Below, in pieces: positions 59,239 to 64,000 of a DNA stretch of 64,000 nt. This DNA comes from Corynebacterium sp. Lineage in GTDB: Bacteria > Actinomycetota > Actinomycetes > Mycobacteriales > Mycobacteriaceae. Each line of letters starts with the position of its first letter. Within the stretch, counting starts at the first letter, position 1. The notes beneath the pieces are model-generated. The model saw nothing but the letters and a program-made list of their open reading frames with translations. It ran no database searches and had not been told where the DNA came from. The position numbers were made by a program, and so were the translations under genes. The stretch covers positions 1 through 64,000 of the forward strand of contig JAUMTX010000010.1 of assembly GCA_030530985.1 (NCBI GenBank). The letters are read 5' to 3'.

Positions 59239-60891
59239 GTAGCTTTCCTTGTAGCTTGCCTCGGCGGTATCTGCAAGCTCCTCAGCCTTATCAGCCACAT
59301 TGTCAGCGGTCTCTTCAACCGCATCCTTAGCAGCCTCAATCTTCTCACCGGCAGCATCAACAGCAGCGTCGATGTTCTCCTCGGCCTTAGCCTCAGACTC
59401 ACCGGTAACAGAAGCAACAGCACCGGCAACGGCATCCTTAGCGCGGTCGAGCAGGGACTGTGCGTCCTCGCCCTCAACAGCATCCTTGGCTTCTTCAGCC
59501 TTGTCCTCTGCAGCGTCCTTCAGATCAGCGGCAGCATCCTTGGCGTCATCGAGCTTGTCCTCAGCAGCATCCTTGACCTCTTCAGCCTTGTCCTCTGCAG
59601 CGTCCTTCAAGTCAGCAGCCTTATCGGCAGCATCGTCCTTGAGGTCCTCGGCCTTGTCCTTAACCTCTTCGGCCTTATCGGCAGCAGCGTCAACAGCATC
59701 GTCGATGTGCTCCTCGGCCTTAGCCTCGGACTCACCGGTCACGGAAGCGACAGCACCAGCAACGGCACCCTTAGCGCGATCGAGCAGGGAGCCAGCGTCC
59801 TCGCCCTCCACAGCATCCTTGGCTTCTTCAGCCTTGTCCTCTGCAGCGTCCTTCAGGTCAGCAGCAGCATCCTTGGCGTCATCGAGCTTATCCTCAGCAG
59901 CATCCTTGACCTCTTCGGCCTTATCAGCAGCAGCATCAACAGCATCGTCAATGTTCTCTTCAGCCTTAGCCTCAGACTCACCGGTAACAGAAGCAACAGC
60001 ACCGGCAACGGCACCCTTAGCGCGGTCGAGCAGAGAGCCAGCGTCCTCGCCCTCAACAGCATCCTTAGCTTCCTCAGCCTTGTCCTCTGCTGCGTCCTTG
60101 AGGTCCTCGGCCTTGTCCTTGGCGTCATCGAGCTTATCCTCAGCAGCATCCTTAACCTCTTCGGCCTTATCAGCAGCAGCATCAACAGCATCATCGATGT
60201 TCTCTTCAGCCTTAGCCTCAGACTCACCGGTAACAGAAGCAACAGCACCAGCAACCGCACCCTTAGCGCGATCGAGCAGGGACTCAGCATCCTCACCCTC
60301 AACCTTGTCAGCAGCCTCGTCCTTGAGGTCTTCAGCCTTATCCTTAGCTTCCTCAGCCTTGTCCTCAGCAGCGTCCTTGAGGTCCTCAGCCTTGTCCTTG
60401 GCGTCATCGAGCTTGTCCTGAGCGGCGTCCTTGAGATCCTCGGCCTTATCGGCAGCATCGTCCTTGAGATCAGCGGCCTTGTCCTTGGCGTCCTCGGCGC
60501 CGCCCTTGATGTTGTCAACAGCATCGGAGACGACGTCCTTGGCGCGGTCGAGGAGGGACTCGTTATCGCCCTTGAGCTCTTCGGCCTTGTTGGCGACGAA
60601 GGCAGCGGCGGTGCCGGCAGCAGCGGCAGCGGCGCCGGTGGCCTTGGTGGCGAGGTCCTGACCATCGCGAACCTGTGGTTCCTTCTTCTTCGGGGTGCCG
60701 AAGTTGAAGTTGGCCGCACCCATCTGGGAGGAAGCCTGGTAGTTGCCAGACTTATCAATGGCCTTGGTTTCTTCCTTAGGCTCAGTGAAGGAGACCTTCT
60801 TATTCTTGCCGCGCTGGCTCAGTGCAATGACAAGAGCAATCAGCGCCACAATGATACAAACGACAATAATAATTGTGACAGTAGAATTCAT
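59209..60891 (-). CDS. ftsY: FtsY membrane anchor and acidic repeat domain (zero frame, ends in TAA)
   Basis: 560 residues from an ATG 2 bases after smc. Residues 3-24 are a transmembrane helix. About 25-110 is a linker, then an acidic Ala/Asp/Lys/Glu region with five units starting SLLDRAK. These are the anchor and A-domain of actinobacterial FtsY, much longer than usual. The frame stops at TAA (59209-59211) one codon after CCCAAAA (59215-59221), just before the NG domain, which lies in the -1 frame. Read through a -1 shift the product would be 868 residues. Without the shift this would be a membrane-bound repeat protein with no GTPase. Confidence 0.9.
   Translation of the reverse strand: MNSTVTIIIVVCIIVALIALVIALSQRGKNKKVSFTEPKEETKAIDKSGNYQASSQMGAANFNFGTPKKKEPQVRDGQDLATKATGAAAAAAGTAAAFVANKAEELKGDNESLLDRAKDVVSDAVDNIKGGAEDAKDKAADLKDDAADKAEDLKDAAQDKLDDAKDKAEDLKDAAEDKAEEAKDKAEDLKDEAADKVEGEDAESLLDRAKGAVAGAVASVTGESEAKAEENIDDAVDAAADKAEEVKDAAEDKLDDAKDKAEDLKDAAEDKAEEAKDAVEGEDAGSLLDRAKGAVAGAVASVTGESEAKAEENIDDAVDAAADKAEEVKDAAEDKLDDAKDAAADLKDAAEDKAEEAKDAVEGEDAGSLLDRAKGAVAGAVASVTGESEAKAEEHIDDAVDAAADKAEEVKDKAEDLKDDAADKAADLKDAAEDKAEEVKDAAEDKLDDAKDAAADLKDAAEDKAEEAKDAVEGEDAQSLLDRAKDAVAGAVASVTGESEAKAEENIDAAVDAAGEKIEAAKDAVEETADNVADKAEELADTAEASYKESYEEAKEDPKA
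59212..60558 (-). repeat. Five imperfect tandem repeats in the ftsY acidic domain
   Basis: Units begin SLLDRAK and are 92, 82, 82, 111 and 82 residues (starts at 60558, 60282, 60036, 59790, 59457). Units two to five share SLLDRAK(G/D)AVAGAVASVTGE then SEAKAEE. Within them an 11-residue amphipathic pattern of the KDKAEDLKDAA type recurs, similar to group 3 LEA repeats. Units two and three differ at only a few residues, which indicates recent duplication. Confidence 0.9.
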
Positions 60892-60893
60892 AC

Positions 60894-63800
60894 CTAAGAG
60901 TCTACATGTTGAAGGCGCTGCGTGAGCGTTCGGGAAACGCCATCACGCATGGTTATGCCATAAAGCACATTTGCAACCTCCATTGTGAGCTTCTGGTGAG
61001 TAATCACAATAAGTTGACTTGAATCACGCAATTGTTCAAAAAGAGTAATAAGTCTACGCAGGTTAGCCTCATCAAGGGCGGCCTCAACCTCGTCCATTAC
61101 ATAGAAAGGACTTGGGCGTGCCATAAAGATGGCAACCAGCATGGCCAGCGCAGTTAGGGACTTTTCACCACCAGAGAGCAGGCTCAGGCGCTTGACCTTC
61201 TTCCCCGGTGGGCGGGCCTCAACCTCAATGCCGGTGGCCAACATATCATCAGGGTCGGTAAGCACCAGGCGGCCAGCACCACCCGGGAAAAGCACCTGGA
61301 AAATATCGGGGAAGATTTTTTCCACATCATGCCAGGCATCGGTGAACAACTGCAGGATGCGCTTATCCACATCCTTAATCACAGTGTGAAGATCCTGGCG
61401 GGCCTTTTCCACATCATTGATTTGTTCCTCAAGGAAGTCATGGCGCTGCTGCAAGGCCTTAAACTCCTCCAAAGCCAAAGGGTTCACCTTACCCAGGGAA
61501 GCCAAGGACTTTTCCTTCTTGGCCAGGCGGGTGCGCCACTCCTCAATATCAAAATCGGGGGCCTCAACAATAGTTTGAAACTCTGGTTCAAGCTCACCAA
61601 ACTTGGCTTCCTGCACACGCACATGAGCAGAGTTCAGCGCAATCTCCGCCTTATGCTTCGCGGCAGTAGCCAGATCCAGGCGCTCCGAGGCCTGCTTGGC
61701 CGAATTCTTGGCCGACTGGTGCTTAGCCTTGAGTTCCTGCTGCAGCGCGGCCAAACGGTCGCGCTCCGCCTTGGCGCGATCCACTGCAATGGCCACGCGG
61801 GAAGCCAGGGTTTGGGCATAGTGGAGTACTTGCTCGGCGGTGGCACGACGGGCGCGTCGCTTAGCCATCTCTGCCTGGTGGCGCTCAAAGTTTTGCTGCT
61901 CACGGGCAGCCTGGCGGCGCAGATTATCCTCCTTGCCGCGATGCTCATTGGCCTGATCCTGGGCTTGGCGCAGATTCATACGCGCCTCCACCTCTTTATT
62001 ACGAGCAGCCTCCAGGCGGGCACGCAGTTTATCGCGGGTCTCCGGATTCGCCTCGGTATCAATGAGGGAATCATCCACCTTCTTGGTGGCAAGTTCAATA
62101 TGGATCTCAAGCTCACGCTCCTTGGCCTGCAAAGAAACAAGCTGTGTGGCATGACGATCCTTGGCCTGCTGGGCGCGCTCCACCTGGCTGGTGGCATTGC
62201 GCTTCTTCTGCTCCTGCTCACGAATCTGGGCAAGAGTAGTGGCACTAGCAATGCGCGCCTCCTGGGCGGCCTCCACTGCCCCACTCACCTGGGCCTGAAT
62301 GGCCGCCAACTGCTCCTGGTCTGCGGCCAATTGCTCCTTCAAAGCACGAATATCATGGGCCAGGTGCACACTGGACTTTTCCTGACCAAGGCTAAGCCAG
62401 CCATCACCCACAAGCACACCCTGCGGGGTCACGGCACGAAGGCGCGGCTCCTGGGCGCAGATACTGCGCGCCTGCTCCACAGAATCGGCCACAACCACAT
62501 CCACCAGAAGGCGATTAATCACAGGATGGGGATTCTCAATATGATCCACCAACCAAGAGCCAGAAGGCAGCTCAATATCCAAATGCCAGCAGGCCTCGGA
62601 GGGTCGGTCCTGCTGGGCATCCAACAGGGAAATACGACCCATGGTTTCAGGGTTCAAGGCATCCACCACAGTGGAAATGTCGCCGGCAATGGCCTCAGTG
62701 AAATCCCCCAAGGCGGCCTCCACGGCATGCTCCAAACCAGGGGTGATGCGCAATATATCAGCCAGTGGGGTGAACTGCGCCAAGGCAGGAACCTCCTCCA
62801 CCGCGGAGAGCTTTGGCTTTTGCTCCTCCAAAACCTCAATGCGGGAGGCCACAGCACTAGTGGTGCGCTCCAATTCGCGCTCCTGCTGGCGCAAATCCTT
62901 CAGGCGCTGCTCGGCCGCCTGCTCCTCCGCCTTAACCTGGGAATCATCGATCGTTGCGGCATCAATATCCTTCACAGCCTCACGGGCCTGGGCCAACTCG
63001 GCCTCCAAGCGGCTGGCCTCCGCGCGGGCACGCTCCAACTCGGCGGCCAAACTATCACGCTGGGCATGCAAAGACTCCAGGCGCACCTTGCCCTCACGCT
63101 GGGCGGCAATGGCTTTAACATGGGCCTCATATTCGGCCTCCGCGCTCATGGCCTCCTTTTCAATGGTGGCCAGTTCCGCACGGACTTCCTCTCGTGCCTT
63201 CTTTGCCTTGTCGACGCCCCCATCAAGCACCACCTGACGCTCATGGGCCTGGTCGGCGCGCTGCAAAAGATCGGTGGGGTTCAAACCCTGGAAAGGCACA
63301 TTCGGGTTAATGGACTGAACACGCTCACGGGCAATGCGTTCAGTGGCAGCCAGCTTCTCCTTCAATGTTGAGAGCTGGAAGAAAAGTTCTTGGGCGGCGC
63401 CCACTCCCAGATCATTGAGCTCCTGCTCAATAAGGGCTAGGGCCTGATCGGCCTGGTTTTTAAGGGACGTCGATAAGCTCAATTCTGAGACTGCGGCCTC
63501 AAGGGCGGCCTCAGCGAGCTTCTGCTGATGGGCAAGATCGAGGGCCTGGTAGGTGTCAATAACCTTCTTGGCCTCACGGACCTCTGCCTGCAAAACCTGG
63601 GCCTTGCCGGCCGCCTCAGCCTGGCGGGACAAGGGCTTCAACCGGCGCTTAAGCTCACCAATAATATCGTAGAGGCGATCCAAATTAGCCTGCATATTGA
63701 CTAGCTTGCGCTGCGCCTTTTCCTTACGGCGCTTATGCTTGAGCACACCGGCAGCCTCCTCAATAAAGGCGCGGCGATCCTCAGGTTTGGATTGAAGAAT

Positions 63801-64000
63801 CTCCGACAAACGGCCCTGGCCAACAATGACATGCATCTCGCGGCCAATACCGGAATCGGATAGAAGCTCCTGGATATCCATCAAACGGGCTTTAGTGCCA
63901 TTAATCTCATATTCACTAGCCCCATCACGAAACATGCGGCGAGTAATGGATACCTCAGTAAAGTCAATGGGAAGCGTCCCATCGGTATTATCAAAAGTAA
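60894..64000 (-). CDS. smc: Chromosome segregation protein SMC, C-terminal 1035 codons
   Basis: SMC forms the DNA-loop-extruding condensin with ScpA/ScpB. The frame is open to the window edge: residues continue upstream as FDNTDGTLPIDFTEVSITRRM before the internal Met at 63935, so about 130-150 N-terminal residues with Walker A are missing. Seen are the Q-loop region (VGQGRLSEILQSKPEDRR), two long coiled coils, a hinge around LADILRITPGLEHAVEAALGD, the signature LSLLSGGEKSLTALAMLVA and Walker B FYVMDEVEAALDEAN. ftsY follows 2 bases later. Confidence 0.97.
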   Translation of the reverse strand, partial: TFDNTDGTLPIDFTEVSITRRMFRDGASEYEINGTKARLMDIQELLSDSGIGREMHVIVGQGRLSEILQSKPEDRRAFIEEAAGVLKHKRRKEKAQRKLVNMQANLDRLYDIIGELKRRLKPLSRQAEAAGKAQVLQAEVREAKKVIDTYQALDLAHQQKLAEAALEAAVSELSLSTSLKNQADQALALIEQELNDLGVGAAQELFFQLSTLKEKLAATERIARERVQSINPNVPFQGLNPTDLLQRADQAHERQVVLDGGVDKAKKAREEVRAELATIEKEAMSAEAEYEAHVKAIAAQREGKVRLESLHAQRDSLAAELERARAEASRLEAELAQAREAVKDIDAATIDDSQVKAEEQAAEQRLKDLRQQERELERTTSAVASRIEVLEEQKPKLSAVEEVPALAQFTPLADILRITPGLEHAVEAALGDFTEAIAGDISTVVDALNPETMGRISLLDAQQDRPSEACWHLDIELPSGSWLVDHIENPHPVINRLLVDVVVADSVEQARSICAQEPRLRAVTPQGVLVGDGWLSLGQEKSSVHLAHDIRALKEQLAADQEQLAAIQAQVSGAVEAAQEARIASATTLAQIREQEQKKRNATSQVERAQQAKDRHATQLVSLQAKERELEIHIELATKKVDDSLIDTEANPETRDKLRARLEAARNKEVEARMNLRQAQDQANEHRGKEDNLRRQAAREQQNFERHQAEMAKRRARRATAEQVLHYAQTLASRVAIAVDRAKAERDRLAALQQELKAKHQSAKNSAKQASERLDLATAAKHKAEIALNSAHVRVQEAKFGELEPEFQTIVEAPDFDIEEWRTRLAKKEKSLASLGKVNPLALEEFKALQQRHDFLEEQINDVEKARQDLHTVIKDVDKRILQLFTDAWHDVEKIFPDIFQVLFPGGAGRLVLTDPDDMLATGIEVEARPPGKKVKRLSLLSGGEKSLTALAMLVAIFMARPSPFYVMDEVEAALDEANLRRLITLFEQLRDSSQLIVITHQKLTMEVANVLYGITMRDGVSRTLTQRLQHVDS

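Noticed and set aside
59200..60897. 565-residue open frame on the plus strand, Leu/Ser/Val-rich, opposite the ftsY repeats
   Set aside because: It is the mirror of the biased Ala/Asp/Lys/Glu codons of the ftsY repeats; its hydrophobic repeats follow from the reverse complement and no ribosome binding site or homology is evident.
61329..63371. 680-residue plus-strand frame opposite smc
   Set aside because: Antisense shadow of the SMC coiled coils, Leu/Gly-rich because of reverse-complemented Gln/Glu/Ala codons.

Overview
The window is a contiguous, gene-dense piece of an actinobacterial chromosome, almost certainly Corynebacterium. The evidence is the gene content and order: smc-ftsY-amtB-glnK-glnD-ffh-rpsP-rimM-trmD-rplS-lepB-rnhB-DUF2469-yraN-comM-dprA-xerC-rpsB-tsf-pyrH-frr-cdsA-rlmN-dxr-rseP-ispG-pbp-map-cobQ-mycothione reductase-hydrolase-mqo, then proS-rimP-nusA-ylxR-infB. 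Mycothiol-linked redox (mtr), a membrane malate:quinone oxidoreductase, an AmtR-type nitrogen operator and an actinobacterial FtsY with a long acidic N-terminal domain all fit. No tRNA, rRNA, CRISPR array, prophage or insertion sequence was recognised, and no gap between genes exceeds about 235 bases.

Layout. Positions 1-2465 (minus): infB (5' end only), ylxR, nusA, rimP, a transcription/translation operon. 2491-9397: a ferritin-like lipoprotein, nagB, a one-lobe substrate-binding lipoprotein, proS, yaaA, an MFS exporter and a uroporphyrinogen-III methyltransferase. 9586-11441: cobB and cobO. 11450-16941: a PucR-type regulator divergent from gabT, gabD and a permease, a GABA catabolic unit. 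17035-22044: an HNH nuclease, a ClC channel, a VTT membrane protein, and a chelatase-like AAA+/VWA pair. 22063-28728: mqo, hydrolase, mycothione reductase, a membrane protein, cobQ and map. 28742-33983: a lipoprotein PBP and the isoprenoid genes ispG and dxr around the site-2 protease. 34110-40122: DUF2631, rlmN, LapA, cdsA, frr, pyrH, tsf, rpsB. 40358-47190: a degenerate M23 protein, xerC, dprA, comM, yraN, DUF2469, rnhB, lepB, rplS. 47277-52634: trmD, rimM, a methyltransferase, a cupin, the folate genes pabAB and pabC, and rpsP. 52813-58103: ffh, glnD, glnK and amtB, with an AmtR-like operator. 58286-64000: ftsY and smc (5' end missing).

The most notable observation is in ftsY. The reading frame carrying the membrane anchor and acidic repeats ends in a stop one codon after a CCCAAAA heptamer. 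The NG GTPase domain continues in the -1 frame. A GAGGAGG Shine-Dalgarno-like element lies exactly 10 nt upstream of the heptamer and two hairpins lie downstream, the same arrangement as the dnaX -1 frameshift cassette of E. coli. An indel in a short A run is the competing explanation; a second frame break next to an A run separates the chelatase ATPase from its VWA partner, so this must be checked. Other points of interest are a structured rpsB leader, a 31-bp-spaced direct repeat between pucR and gabT, and a PII/AmtB operon whose operator settles the amtB start codon.
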